A stretch of 64,000 nucleotides of DNA from Negativicutes bacterium (GTDB taxonomy: Bacteria > Bacillota > Negativicutes > Veillonellales > Veillonellaceae), in contig SAAC01000001.1 of assembly GCA_009929605.1 (NCBI GenBank), positions 1 through 64,000 on the forward strand. Reading direction: 5' to 3'. The position numbers and the translations under genes are program-made. This document shows positions 46,662-55,412 of the stretch, one piece after another. Every line of letters starts with the position of its first letter. The stretch's first letter is position 1. A model generated the notes under the pieces. The model did no database searches, was not told the DNA's origin, and saw only the letters and a list, made by a program, of their open reading frames with translations.

Positions 46662-47594
46662 TTATATCTTTATAGCGATTCGCAATTTAGCACTCCGTGA
46701 ACGTGGATTCAATTCCACTTCTTCTGGACTTGGCTCAATCGCTTTATTCTTAGCTTTCACCGTTGCCACATGGTGACATACACACATCGGTAATTCCGGT
46801 GGGCATATACAACCTGTACTCAACTCTTTAAATGTTTGTTTTGTTATTCGATCCTCTAAAGAATGAAATGTAATCACTCCGATTCTGCCACCCGGTTTAA
46901 GCAGTGATACTGCATCTACGAAGCTATCGTGAAGAATTTCTAATTCACGATTCACCTCAATGCGAATAGCTTGAAATGTTCGTTTTGCCGGATGCGGACC
47001 ATCTTGCCTAGCCTTAGCAGGAATTGCTTTTTTTATAATACTTACTAATTCACCAGTGGTTGTTATCGCATTCTCTTCACGTGCTGCAACGATGAATTCG
47101 ACGATGCGCTTAGCCCATCGTTCCTCACCATATTCACGCAAGATGCGATGTAACTCATCTGGTGCATAATGATTTACTACATATTCAGCGGTAATTGGTG
47201 CACTCTTGTCCATACGCATATCTAATGGGCCATCATTCATATAGGAGAACCCTCGATTTGGGGTATCCAATTGATAACTCGACACGCCTAGGTCAAAAAT
47301 AAAACCGTCAACCTCTGTAATACCTTTATCAGTTAGTGCTTGTTTCAAATTCGCGAAATTGGTTGGTATCGTCATCACCTGGCATGTTAAATCGCTCAAT
47401 CGTTTTCTCGCAACACCTAGTGCATCTTCATCTTGATCAAGACCTACAATCATCCCCTTCGGTGAAAGCTTCTCCCCCACCGCATGAGCATGACCTGCTC
47501 CACCAAGAGTGCAGTCTACATAAATCCCATCAGGATTTTGTACCACACCGTCAACTGTCTCACGTAATAATACGCTTGTATGATTAAATTCCAA
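46662..47594 (-). CDS. rsmH: 16S rRNA (cytosine-1402-N4)-methyltransferase
   Basis: Uses SAM to methylate N4 of C1402 in 16S rRNA. HTSVLLRETVDGV, DCTLGGAGHAHAV (SAM motif), FDLGVSSYQLD, RGFSYMNDGPLDMRM and ITFHSLEDRITKQTF are all conserved. Length is 310. The start is a TTG at 47594 with AGGAGG 6 bases before it, and no upstream ATG competes. It is 9 bases after mraZ. Confidence 0.95.
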   Translation of the reverse strand: MEFNHTSVLLRETVDGVVQNPDGIYVDCTLGGAGHAHAVGEKLSPKGMIVGLDQDEDALGVARKRLSDLTCQVMTIPTNFANLKQALTDKGITEVDGFIFDLGVSSYQLDTPNRGFSYMNDGPLDMRMDKSAPITAEYVVNHYAPDELHRILREYGEERWAKRIVEFIVAAREENAITTTGELVSIIKKAIPAKARQDGPHPAKRTFQAIRIEVNRELEILHDSFVDAVSLLKPGGRIGVITFHSLEDRITKQTFKELSTGCICPPELPMCVCHHVATVKAKNKAIEPSPEEVELNPRSRSAKLRIAIKI

Positions 47595-47603
47595 GACAGC
47601 CTC

Positions 47604-48035
47604 CTATAACATAATACCTTCCAAACTTTCCGCTAATTCTTCCATGCTTGGTGCTACTTCTTCATCATACGATTCATATTGTTCGCGACTCCAAATTTCA
47701 ACATGATCACCAGCGCCCAAGATAACCGCATTTTTTTTCAAATGTGCATGTTCACGCAATGGGCTTGGTACCAGCACACGACCTTGACGATCAAAATCAA
47801 GTTCAGCAGCGCTACCAAATACGAAACGTTTCAATGCACGAATACCTGCTTTAGTGGATGGTTGTGATTGTAAAGCAACGGAAATTTTTTCCCATTTTTC
47901 TAGTGTATATATGGATAAACAGTCATCGAAGCCCTTAGTAACGATACAAGTATCGCCTAATTGTTCACGTATTTTTGCAGGAATAATCAAACGACCTTTT
48001 GTATCAATCGTATGGTTAAATTCGCCCATGAACAT
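47604..48035 (-). CDS. mraZ: Transcriptional regulator MraZ
   Basis: A 143-residue, two-fold AbrB-like protein that binds direct repeats upstream of its own operon. The two DxxGR units are HTIDTKGRLIIPAKIRE and LDFDRQGRVLVPSPLRE. It is first in the division/wall cluster. GGGAGGTG is 8-9 bases before the ATG at 48035; the second ATG six bases on is less well spaced. Matching repeat boxes lie at the promoter upstream. Confidence 0.96.
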   Translation of the reverse strand: MFMGEFNHTIDTKGRLIIPAKIREQLGDTCIVTKGFDDCLSIYTLEKWEKISVALQSQPSTKAGIRALKRFVFGSAAELDFDRQGRVLVPSPLREHAHLKKNAVILGAGDHVEIWSREQYESYDEEVAPSMEELAESLEGIML

Positions 48036-48067
48036 GCTTCGTCACCTCCCTTTCTATTCCATATTCA

Positions 48068-48101
48068 CCACTATATGGTAAATTCTACCACATTCCCCCA
48101 C
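48068..48101 (-). promoter_or_regulatory. Candidate MraZ operator: GTGG boxes at 10-base phase
   Basis: On the minus strand GTGG begins at 48101, 48091 and 48071, that is at 0, 10 and 30 bases, one helical turn apart with the third turn unoccupied. MraZ proteins bind short G-rich boxes at 10-base spacing. The first two boxes fill the spacer of the mraZ promoter. More GTGG/GTGAGGG elements occur at 48384-48412. Confidence 0.7.
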
Positions 48102-48110
48102 TTGATACAA
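48082..48110 (-). promoter_or_regulatory. Promoter of the mraZ division/wall operon
   Basis: TTGTAT (48110-48105) and TAGAAT (48087-48082), spacer 17, on the minus strand. Start of transcription near 48075 gives a 40-base leader. Confidence 0.72.
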
Positions 48111-48458
48111 CAATTATTTAATAAAAAATGCCGATTTTATATAGTTTTTTACTACAATCTTTCTTTTTCTCCTTTTCTCTCTATATTCTACGAATTTATG
48201 TTCGACATTATAAATATAAAAAAACTTTATCAAGATTTCTCAAGATAAAGCACCTAATCTAGATATAATATATATAAGGTTTTATAGCAACAAAATCATA
48301 CAATTTATAGTTTCACAACATACTATTATTTAGATTTTATTAATCTCACATATCAACCATCATTATATTCAATTTTTACTAATCCCCCACTTTATTTCCC
48401 TCACTTTTCCACAATGTCACCTATAGTTACAATTTACAAAAGAATCAAATAATGCAAA
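48111..48458. other. AT-rich spacer upstream of the mraZ promoter
   Basis: No gene is seen in these 350 bases. On the minus strand it carries a cluster GTGG, GTGAGGG and GTGGGGG at 48412-48384, and on the plus strand a TCAAGAT direct repeat flanked by CTTTATC/GATAAAG (48225-48250). Poly-A/T stretches may be curved DNA. Confidence 0.5.
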
Positions 48459-48492
48459 AATCCCCCACTATGTGACACCACATAATGAGGGA
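48459..48492 (-). terminator. Terminator after trxA
   Basis: ATCCCTCATTATGTG and CACATAGTGGGGGAT pair on the minus strand (with G-T pairs), loop GTGT, followed by TTTTTGC. Confidence 0.85.
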
Positions 48493-48503
48493 TATATATT
48501 TGA

Positions 48504-48824
48504 TTATAATTGTGCTTCTACAGCACCTTGTAAATCACCTTTAGGCAAGTAACCAATTTTACGATCTACTACTTCACCATTTTTTACTACTACGAATGTT
48601 GGCAACACTTCAACTTGTAATGCACGTGCTAAATCAGTTTCTTCATCAGCATTTACCTTTACAAAGTTTGCTTTACCTTCCATTTCACCAGCGATTTCTT
48701 CTACTATTGGCATCATGCGAACACAATAGCCGCACCATGGTGCCCAGAAATCAATCAAAGTAACACCTTCTTGATTAAGAAGATCTTGGTATTCTGCAGT
48801 TTTTAATTCTTTTAATTCGCTCAT
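48504..48824 (-). CDS. trxA: Thioredoxin
   Basis: A 106-residue thioredoxin fold with the redox pair in FWAPWCGYC (Cys31 and Cys34) and the cis-Pro in VEVLPTFVVVKNGE. The active site is WCGYC instead of the standard WCGPC; Tyr in place of Pro is expected to shift the redox potential. It probably donates electrons to reductases, perhaps specific ones. AGGAGG stands 7 bases before the ATG. It is 9 bases downstream of the CoA-binding gene, in the same operon. Confidence 0.93.
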   Translation of the reverse strand: MSELKELKTAEYQDLLNQEGVTLIDFWAPWCGYCVRMMPIVEEIAGEMEGKANFVKVNADEETDLARALQVEVLPTFVVVKNGEVVDRKIGYLPKGDLQGAVEAQL

Positions 48825-48833
48825 TGTTGCCTC

Positions 48834-49208
48834 CTAAGGTAATTGAACTAATACGCAATCCTCTATGACATTTAATCCCACTTCTGTAGCTTTTTTCACA
48901 ACAGCCGGTTTATCTGCGCCTGGTTGTAACCACACCGTAGGAATACCTAATACTTTACATTCATCAACAGCAGCTAATCCTACCTTTTCTGGAACTACGA
49001 AATCCACAACATTAGGAACTACTGGTAAATCCGTTAATGATGAATAGCACTTATCACCATCAATACTATCAATATTAGGGTTTACTGGATAGACTTCATA
49101 TCCATGATTTTTCAGATGTTTATAGATCTTGTAACCGAACTTATCGGTCTTATGTGTTGCTCCAATTACGGCCCACACTTTTTGATCGAGAACTTGTTGA
49201 ATTGTCAT
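48834..49208 (-). CDS. CoA-binding domain protein (YccU-like)
   Basis: The 124-residue product is a single Rossmann CoA-binding domain: VWAVIGATHKTDKFGYKIYKHLKNHGYEVYPVNP and PTVWLQPGA are conserved in the family. These small proteins bind CoA; their role is not settled, but redox or protein-CoAlation links have been suggested. Pairing with thioredoxin fits a thiol role. The ATG at 49208 has AGAGGTG 6-7 bases before it. A strong promoter with two overlapping dyads controls it. Confidence 0.85.
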   Translation of the reverse strand: MTIQQVLDQKVWAVIGATHKTDKFGYKIYKHLKNHGYEVYPVNPNIDSIDGDKCYSSLTDLPVVPNVVDFVVPEKVGLAAVDECKVLGIPTVWLQPGADKPAVVKKATEVGLNVIEDCVLVQLP

Positions 49209-49230
49209 AAGAATCACCTCTTCTATTTAT

Positions 49231-49258
49231 ATTATAGCTCGATATTGATATTTGTCAA
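49231..49258 (-). promoter_or_regulatory. Strong promoter of the CoA-binding protein-trxA operon
   Basis: TTGACA (49258-49253) and TATAAT (49236-49231), both perfect, spacer 16, on the minus strand. Confidence 0.85.
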
Positions 49259-49272
49259 TATATTAATATCGA
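49239..49272. promoter_or_regulatory. Overlapping dyads over the trxA-operon promoter (candidate operator)
   Basis: TCGATATT (49239-49246) and AATATCGA (49265-49272) are perfect outer arms. Inside, ATATTGA (49242-49248) and TCAATAT (49255-49261) form a second perfect dyad with a six-base gap. Both cover the -35 box, so a bound protein would block or modify RNA polymerase. Confidence 0.65.
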
Positions 49273-49283
49273 ATTTTATTAAT

Positions 49284-50249
49284 TTAATTTCGCACAACAA
49301 TTTCATCTCTAAACAATGTATCAACACTCATTAGTTCTGAATTTCTTGCACGTTCAACCAATTCGCATAGTGTAATCGTTCCATGTGATAAAAGCTCATC
49401 TTTCATCACTAAATCACACTGTTTACAGAGTTCCCCCAAAATTCTCTCACTACTATATCCAGATTCACGCAGTTCCTTAATAGTTATACTCTTCTGTCGT
49501 TTAGATAATCTATGGCCTTCTACATCAATCAATAAAGGGGCATGTCCATAATGTACTGGGCTTTCACCCAACAAAGAATATAAATACATTTGTTGTGCTG
49601 TTGTGTCCAGCAGGTCTGCACCTCTAACAATCTCTGTAACCCCCATTGCCACATCATCTAACGTGACAGCCAGATTATATGCAAACATACCATCCCCACG
49701 TTTCACCACAAAATCATCCACTTCACTACGAAGCACTCGAGTTTGTAATCCTTGCCAACGATCCATAAACTCTATGGTACGATCCTCCACCTTAATTCTC
49801 CAAGATGGTTCTTTCTGCGTCCATTGCTCTTTTATATCGGCTAACGACAAGTGGCGACAATGACCGTCATATAAATGGGGAATTTCCCCACGATGTGGGG
49901 CTGATGCAATGCTCTGAATACGTGCCCGATTACAAAAACACGGATATACAAATCCCACTGACTCCCACTGAGCGAGTGTTTTTTCATAATAATCATAACG
50001 CTCACTCTGCCAATAAGGGCCATGTGCCCCACCTATTCTTGGGCCTTCATCCCACTCAAAGCCAAGCCACTCTAAATCGTCAAGCAACTGTTCACCTAGC
50101 TCACGCTTAGATCGCTGTATATCAATATCCTCCATACGAACAAGAAATGTACCATGTTGTTGCTTTACCGATAAATACGACAAAAGAGCGATCCACACAT
50201 TACCCAAGTGGATATGTCCTGTCGGGCTCGGTGCGAATCGTCCTTTCAT
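49284..50249 (-). CDS. gluQRS: Glutamyl-Q tRNA(Asp) synthetase
   Basis: A GluRS catalytic-domain paralogue, without anticodon-binding domain, that attaches glutamate to queuosine in tRNA(Asp). GRFAPSPTGHIHLGN contains the HIGH-like element and GHRLSKRQKSIT the KMSKS-like one. A zinc site is suggested by CFCNRA and GHCRHL. At 321 residues it is close to the family size (about 300). AAGGAG lies 7 bases before the ATG at 50249. Confidence 0.92.
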   Translation of the reverse strand: MKGRFAPSPTGHIHLGNVWIALLSYLSVKQQHGTFLVRMEDIDIQRSKRELGEQLLDDLEWLGFEWDEGPRIGGAHGPYWQSERYDYYEKTLAQWESVGFVYPCFCNRARIQSIASAPHRGEIPHLYDGHCRHLSLADIKEQWTQKEPSWRIKVEDRTIEFMDRWQGLQTRVLRSEVDDFVVKRGDGMFAYNLAVTLDDVAMGVTEIVRGADLLDTTAQQMYLYSLLGESPVHYGHAPLLIDVEGHRLSKRQKSITIKELRESGYSSERILGELCKQCDLVMKDELLSHGTITLCELVERARNSELMSVDTLFRDEIVVRN

Positions 50250-50307
50250 TGTTATCTCCTTACTAGTTATAAGCAATACCTAGTCATTACTTGCCATATT
50301 CAGTCTA

Positions 50308-53217
50308 TTAATTTGGCAAAGATACGATTTCATCAAAGGTACTACCAGCCGCTTTGATTTTTTCTTCATTTCCCATTGCACAAATGTGATTATCCTTAAT
50401 AACAGATTCTACCACATCTGCCAATGCCACGATGTCTTGTGGTTGGCAGGCAATAACTTGTTTACGGAATTCAACCTTATCGGCTAAATTTGTACCACTA
50501 AAATACAATCCCATAGCACGGGGACCACGCAAAGATGGTGTCATTGTCAAATCTAAAGAACTCATAGTACCAATGATATATTTACGCATTTCACGATCTG
50601 TTAGGTTAAAATTACGTAAATATTCAGGTAATTCTTTATATACATCTAGGGTTTCTGTAAGGTTAGGATCACGGTAACTACAGAATACCATACTGCCATC
50701 ATTATAGAAATTCGCAAAAGCACCATAGGCACCACCTTGCACACGTATACGAATCCATAAATATTCGTAGCGCAAGATAACCTCTAATACACTCATAGCA
50801 CCTTTATGGTCAAACCCATGATCTTTAAAATTACCGCCTTGAGCCACATATTGCACCTTACCAGCTGTGACAATAGCTTCGTTAGTTGCTTGTTTTGTCA
50901 TTACTAGCTTATTACCTGGAACTACATCATGACTCCAATTAGAAATAATTGGTGTAATCATGTCGATAAATGGTGCTAATTCCTCTTCCTCACCAACAAA
51001 CATGATATCTAGATTATTGGATCTAAAGATTTTCTTAGCTACTTCTGCTAATTTTTCCGGTAATAATGGTAATGCTGCTGGATTTGTAGCTAATTCACTG
51101 ATTTTTTGATAGTAACCCAAGTTACCGCTATCACGGAATTTACCAGCCCCGGATACTTGTGCCAATACGCGTTGCGTCACGATAGTGTGTCCACGCCGGA
51201 ATGCCTCATTATCCCAGATAGCTTTGCTTTCTTGTACGAGTTCCGTTAAACGTTTTACATCAGTAAATCTAGATTCGCTAATAATTTCGTTAACAATACG
51301 GCACAAATCAGCCAATTTAGAATGTAAAGCCTTACTGCGCACAATCAACAATGGTGTGAATTCATCACGAGTACCATCCTTGGCAATGGCTGTAATATCC
51401 GCAGTAAAACCACCTAAATTTAGATTAATATCCTTAGACAATTCTTCATAAGAGCGTTTTGTGTCTACACGACTCAAAATATCCGTCAAAATATCTGCAT
51501 AGAACAAGTCTTCTTCGGTGAGGCAATCTAATTTGAAATAGAATCCAGTGTAGTTAATACCTTTGGCAAAGGTTGGCACAAAATGAACCTTTGTGTCTCC
51601 TACCATTTGTTCACGCCGTTCTACATCTTCAATATTTGGATTCAAATCAGATAATTCAAGCAATGGAATCGATTCTAGTGCTTCTTCAGAATCTGGTGTT
51701 TCTTGACGAATTTTCAATGCTTTTGTTTGTTCCACAATGGCATTAATTTCATCTTCACTCATATTAGCTTTAACCGCTGCCAATTTTTCTTTTACAGCTT
51801 GATCTTTTTTAGCTTGTAACCCTTTTTCAGGATAGATAGACACTAATGCTTTATGCGTATTGTTAAGCAGTGTTTGAGAAATTAAATCTTCAAAATATGT
51901 ACCGCTCAAGCCTTGACGGATATTTACTAGTGCTTCTTCATAATGCAATAATTCCAATGGATCCATATCATAAAGCCATTGGTTCATCATACGAATAACA
52001 TAAGCTAAGCCAATTGGACGTCCACCAAAGTCATTTTCACGCAATGTAAATTCAATACTATTTAAAGATGCTTCTAATAACTCTTTATCGAGACCATTTG
52101 TTACCATCTCTTTTAATGTAGATTCCACAATGTCTTGCAACAATTGTTGTTTATCCATTTCAGAGCCAGTCACTGTCACATTCCACATTGGTTGACGAAT
52201 ACTGTCTAGATAATAGCCGGTTACATCACTGCCGATGCCAGCTTTCACCAAGGCCTGTTTCAAAGGCGCTGCAGAGGATGTCAACAATGCATGTGTTAAC
52301 ACCTCGTAGGCTAAACTCTGTTCTGGTGTCATATGTGTTAACACATAGGACAAGGCGTGCAGTGTTTTATTATCTGTACCTTCATCGGCACCAACGCTAA
52401 ATGGATAGCTCACAATCTTACCTTCTGTAAATGGTTGTTGAATCCCCACCTCTGTATGCACATCAATGGCATTAAAATGTTGTAAATATTCATCATTCAA
52501 GAATGCCAATTGTTCTTCGATATTCATCGTGCCATATAGGAAAATATAGCTATTGGATGGATGATAATGAACACGGTAGAATTCTTGGAATTGTTCATAC
52601 GTTAAATCCGTAATGAAATCAGGATCCCCACCAGAATCTACACCATACGTAGTATCTGGGAACAATTCATGCATAATTTGACGTTCCAATACGGAATCAG
52701 GAGATGAATAGACCCCTTTCATTTCATTGAATACAACGCCCTTGTACGTCAATTCATCATCAGCATTATCTAATTCATAATGCCACCCCTCTTGCATCAC
52801 GATTTCTGGGTCATTCGCCACACGAGGATACAATACGGCATCCAAATATACGTCCATCAAATTATGGAAATCCTTGTCGTTCTTGCTGGCCACCGGATAC
52901 ATTGTTTTATCCGGATAGGTCATAGCATTTAAAAATGTATTTAAAGACCCCTTAACGAGTTCCACAAACGGCTCTTTTAATGGGAACTTGCGAGACCCAC
53001 ATAAAACGGAATGCTCCATGATATGTGCGACACCAGTGCTATCGCTAGGTGTCGTACGAAACGCAATATTAAAAACTTTATTCGTATCTGGTGAATCTAT
53101 GTAAATTAGACGAGCACCAGATTTTTCGTGCTTCATTTCATAGGCAGTGCCATTGATTTCATCAATTCGTTCAACACGATTCAATCGGAATCCAGAATAT
53201 ACTTGATTTAACTCCAC
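50308..53217 (-). CDS. M16C metalloprotease (presequence-protease-like)
   Basis: A 969-residue inverted-zinc protease. HIMEH (65-69) is the HxxEH zinc site, followed by LCGSRKFPLKEPFVELVKGSLNTFLNAMTYPDKTMYPVAS, a hallmark of the PreP/falcilysin group. Two halves, each made of M16 domains, are joined by a helical hinge (about residues 480-530, rich in Lys and Glu) and would enclose a chamber for peptides. No signal peptide, so it probably degrades peptides in the cytoplasm. The GTG at 53217 has AAGGGG 5-6 bases upstream; the frame extends to an ATG at 53298, but that lies in the hairpin leader. Confidence 0.92.
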   Translation of the reverse strand: MELNQVYSGFRLNRVERIDEINGTAYEMKHEKSGARLIYIDSPDTNKVFNIAFRTTPSDSTGVAHIMEHSVLCGSRKFPLKEPFVELVKGSLNTFLNAMTYPDKTMYPVASKNDKDFHNLMDVYLDAVLYPRVANDPEIVMQEGWHYELDNADDELTYKGVVFNEMKGVYSSPDSVLERQIMHELFPDTTYGVDSGGDPDFITDLTYEQFQEFYRVHYHPSNSYIFLYGTMNIEEQLAFLNDEYLQHFNAIDVHTEVGIQQPFTEGKIVSYPFSVGADEGTDNKTLHALSYVLTHMTPEQSLAYEVLTHALLTSSAAPLKQALVKAGIGSDVTGYYLDSIRQPMWNVTVTGSEMDKQQLLQDIVESTLKEMVTNGLDKELLEASLNSIEFTLRENDFGGRPIGLAYVIRMMNQWLYDMDPLELLHYEEALVNIRQGLSGTYFEDLISQTLLNNTHKALVSIYPEKGLQAKKDQAVKEKLAAVKANMSEDEINAIVEQTKALKIRQETPDSEEALESIPLLELSDLNPNIEDVERREQMVGDTKVHFVPTFAKGINYTGFYFKLDCLTEEDLFYADILTDILSRVDTKRSYEELSKDINLNLGGFTADITAIAKDGTRDEFTPLLIVRSKALHSKLADLCRIVNEIISESRFTDVKRLTELVQESKAIWDNEAFRRGHTIVTQRVLAQVSGAGKFRDSGNLGYYQKISELATNPAALPLLPEKLAEVAKKIFRSNNLDIMFVGEEEELAPFIDMITPIISNWSHDVVPGNKLVMTKQATNEAIVTAGKVQYVAQGGNFKDHGFDHKGAMSVLEVILRYEYLWIRIRVQGGAYGAFANFYNDGSMVFCSYRDPNLTETLDVYKELPEYLRNFNLTDREMRKYIIGTMSSLDLTMTPSLRGPRAMGLYFSGTNLADKVEFRKQVIACQPQDIVALADVVESVIKDNHICAMGNEEKIKAAGSTFDEIVSLPN

Positions 53218-53238
53218 TGTACCCCTTCTTTCTATTAT

Positions 53239-53312
53239 TAAATAATAAACACAGATGTGAATCTGTGTTTTTCTAGTGCTTTCAATGTATTTCATCATTG
53301 TGAAAGCTAGTA
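53239..53312 (-). promoter_or_regulatory. Two-hairpin leader of the M16C protease gene
   Basis: On the minus strand AAACACAGAT (53271-53262 region) pairs with ATCTGTGTTT across a TCAC-type loop, close to the ribosome site. Just before it CTAG-CTTTCA and TGAAAG-CTAG elements (about 53274-53311) can pair. No long T run follows, so it may tune RNA stability or translation rather than end transcription. Confidence 0.5.
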
Positions 53313-53327
53313 CTTACTACACCGTCC

Positions 53328-53371
53328 ACATATGAATGTACTTAAAATTACATATGAATGTACTTAAAATT
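53328..53371. repeat. 22-base tandem duplication
   Basis: ACATATGAATGTACTTAAAA plus TT (53328-53349) is repeated exactly at 53350-53371. It lies in the region expected to hold the protease promoter. The remaining gap up to the bioF terminator (53372-53516) shows no other structure. Confidence 0.95.
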
Positions 53372-53516
53372 ATCGATATATATTATATCATATTTTAGGA
53401 AAATCTTACATACTAAGAACGCTTATCATATGCCATAAATATTCGTATAGCAGGTAAAAAACGCCAGAAATAGATTGAGTATTGAAAGATTCCTATTAAA
53501 ACTATATACGTTAAAC

Positions 53517-53543
53517 AAAAAAACGCTTTATTTCTAAAGCGTT
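53517..53543 (-). terminator. Terminator overlapping the end of bioF
   Basis: AACGCTTTA and TAAAGCGTT form the stem, followed by TTTTTTTG on the minus strand. The bioF stop codon lies in the first arm. Confidence 0.88.
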
Positions 53544-54676
53544 TTTTCTGTATTTCGTTGTAATGAATGCACTAATTCATCGATTTGTTCTTCTGTATGA
53601 CCAGCCATTAATGTAATACGCAATATGGCTTCGCCTTCAGGAACCGCCGGATAGCGAATCGGAGTTGTCCAAATCCCATCCTCCCATAGTTTTTCAGCCA
53701 TCGCTACCGCTCTTGTCGCACTCCCCATAGGAATTGGTACTATATGACTACTATTCTGTACCGCAAAACCAATGCTGGCCAATCGTTGCACCAAATACTG
53801 CTGATTATGTTGCAACCGTTCAATCAACTCTGGATGTTCTTGAATATAGTCTAGAGCGGATAACGCAAAGGCAATAGAAAAAGGTGAACAAGAGGTCGAA
53901 AACATATAACTACGCCCTAAATTCTGTAGTAAGTGAATAATAAGTTGAGAACTAGCTACAAAGGCTCCTTCTGAACCTATAGCTTTACTTAGACATCCCA
54001 TAAGGATATCAGGGCGTGGTGTATAAGGCATATTGGTAATACCAAATCCATGGGCATCATCAATAACGGTAATCGCCTCCCATCGTTTACCGACTTTCAC
54101 AAAATCCTCTAGTAAAAGTACATCTCCATCCATGCTAAACACATAATCTGAAACTAATATAATAGGCCCCTTATGACCATTACGTCGTGCATCCCCTACC
54201 ATGGTTTCCAACGCCTCAAGATTCATATGTGGATATACAGTTACCTGGGCGCGACTCATGCGGAGACCATCAATGATGGAAGCATGGTTTTTTTCATCCG
54301 AAAACACAAGTGTATCAGGAGTAACCAACGCAGAAAAAATCCCTATATTAGCCATATATCCAGAAGAAAATAATAGGGTTGACTCATATCCAGTCATTTT
54401 AGCTAATCTAGCCTCTAATTCAACATGTAATGCAGTATTACCTGTGGTCAAACGAGAACCACCCGCCCCTGCACCATAAGTTTTAGAGACTTCAATAGCC
54501 TTGTCCCAAAGTGTAGGTAATTCACTGATAGACAAATAATTGCTAGATGAAAACATCAATATGTCTTGATGATCTACAACAGATTTTGTCAATTGAGCCG
54601 ATTCAATGATACGTTGAGATCGTAGTAAACCTTTATCCAATAATTCTGAATATTTTGATTCATAGATTTCCCACAT
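53534..54676 (-). CDS. bioF: 8-amino-7-oxononanoate synthase
   Basis: A PLP enzyme that condenses pimeloyl-thioester and alanine. FSSSNYLSIS, GAGAGGSRLTTGNTALHVELE, FSSGYMANIG, DEKNHASIIDGLRMS, VIDDAHGFG and the Lys-bearing MGCLSKAIGSEGAF follow the family order. The Lys motif reads SKAIG where most have GKAFG. At 380 residues it is normal. It is 7 bases after bioW, which would supply its substrate. The close relative 2-amino-3-ketobutyrate ligase is less likely given this context. Confidence 0.92.
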   Translation of the reverse strand: MWEIYESKYSELLDKGLLRSQRIIESAQLTKSVVDHQDILMFSSSNYLSISELPTLWDKAIEVSKTYGAGAGGSRLTTGNTALHVELEARLAKMTGYESTLLFSSGYMANIGIFSALVTPDTLVFSDEKNHASIIDGLRMSRAQVTVYPHMNLEALETMVGDARRNGHKGPIILVSDYVFSMDGDVLLLEDFVKVGKRWEAITVIDDAHGFGITNMPYTPRPDILMGCLSKAIGSEGAFVASSQLIIHLLQNLGRSYMFSTSCSPFSIAFALSALDYIQEHPELIERLQHNQQYLVQRLASIGFAVQNSSHIVPIPMGSATRAVAMAEKLWEDGIWTTPIRYPAVPEGEAILRITLMAGHTEEQIDELVHSLQRNTEKTL

Positions 54677-54683
54677 AGCAGTT

Positions 54684-55412
54684 TTAACCCTCTTTTACTA
54701 TTACCACTTGATGCTCCAAATAGTGTTGACATGCTTCCATATCAGCTAATCTAGAGTCTACTACTAAAATCCTACCACCCAAATTAGATCCATAGGGCTT
54801 AACTTTTGTAATACGACAATACGCATCAGCAGTAGCAATATAACCAATTTGGTATTCTGGATCATCAGATATACAAATCTCAGCTATTACACCATCTGCT
54901 GATAATGCTTTGGAGGCAAGAACAAGAGCCTCTTTATAATGATTTTTTCCTTCGTCCACCACTGTAGTATTTTCATAATCCATATTTGACAATCTAATGC
55001 CTCTCTCATGATCTGGTTCCAAACGAGAGTGTGTTGCTATATCATACATAATGGCCCCTCTCATATTCCCCGTTTTCGCCAATACATCAACGAGGTACCC
55101 TGCCAATTCAGAGGAGAAGCCTGGCAATGCACTAAGTTGTTTTGCCATTATTTTTAATCCATCCTGATAGGTATCTACGGCTATCATGTTCGTGGGTAAC
55201 GCTTGAATATACTGAATGCATTTCTCTTCAATACCTTCCACCTTGATATTGATGAAAGTAGGCTTACCTTTGCTATGATTTTGTGCACGGGTGATAAGTT
55301 GTTGACTCACCTTGGGAACTGCAGCTTCATCAACAATTCGCTCTGCTCCAGATACATGAACCTCTTGTCCGCACTCCCACTTAGAGGCCCTCATTTTCAC
55401 ACAATACTTCAT
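54684..55412 (-). CDS. bioW: 6-carboxyhexanoate--CoA ligase (pimeloyl-CoA synthetase)
   Basis: Activates pimelic acid with ATP and CoA for biotin synthesis. KMRASKWECGQEVHVSGAERIV at the N-terminus, PTFINIKVEGIEE, RGAIMYDI, RGIRLSNMDYE and GGRILVVDSRL near the C-terminus are family features. The 242-residue length is usual. AAAGGGG lies 9 bases before the ATG, just after the S-component stop codon. Presence of BioW implies use of free pimelate rather than the BioC-BioH route. Confidence 0.92.
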   Translation of the reverse strand: MKYCVKMRASKWECGQEVHVSGAERIVDEAAVPKVSQQLITRAQNHSKGKPTFINIKVEGIEEKCIQYIQALPTNMIAVDTYQDGLKIMAKQLSALPGFSSELAGYLVDVLAKTGNMRGAIMYDIATHSRLEPDHERGIRLSNMDYENTTVVDEGKNHYKEALVLASKALSADGVIAEICISDDPEYQIGYIATADAYCRITKVKPYGSNLGGRILVVDSRLADMEACQHYLEHQVVIVKEG

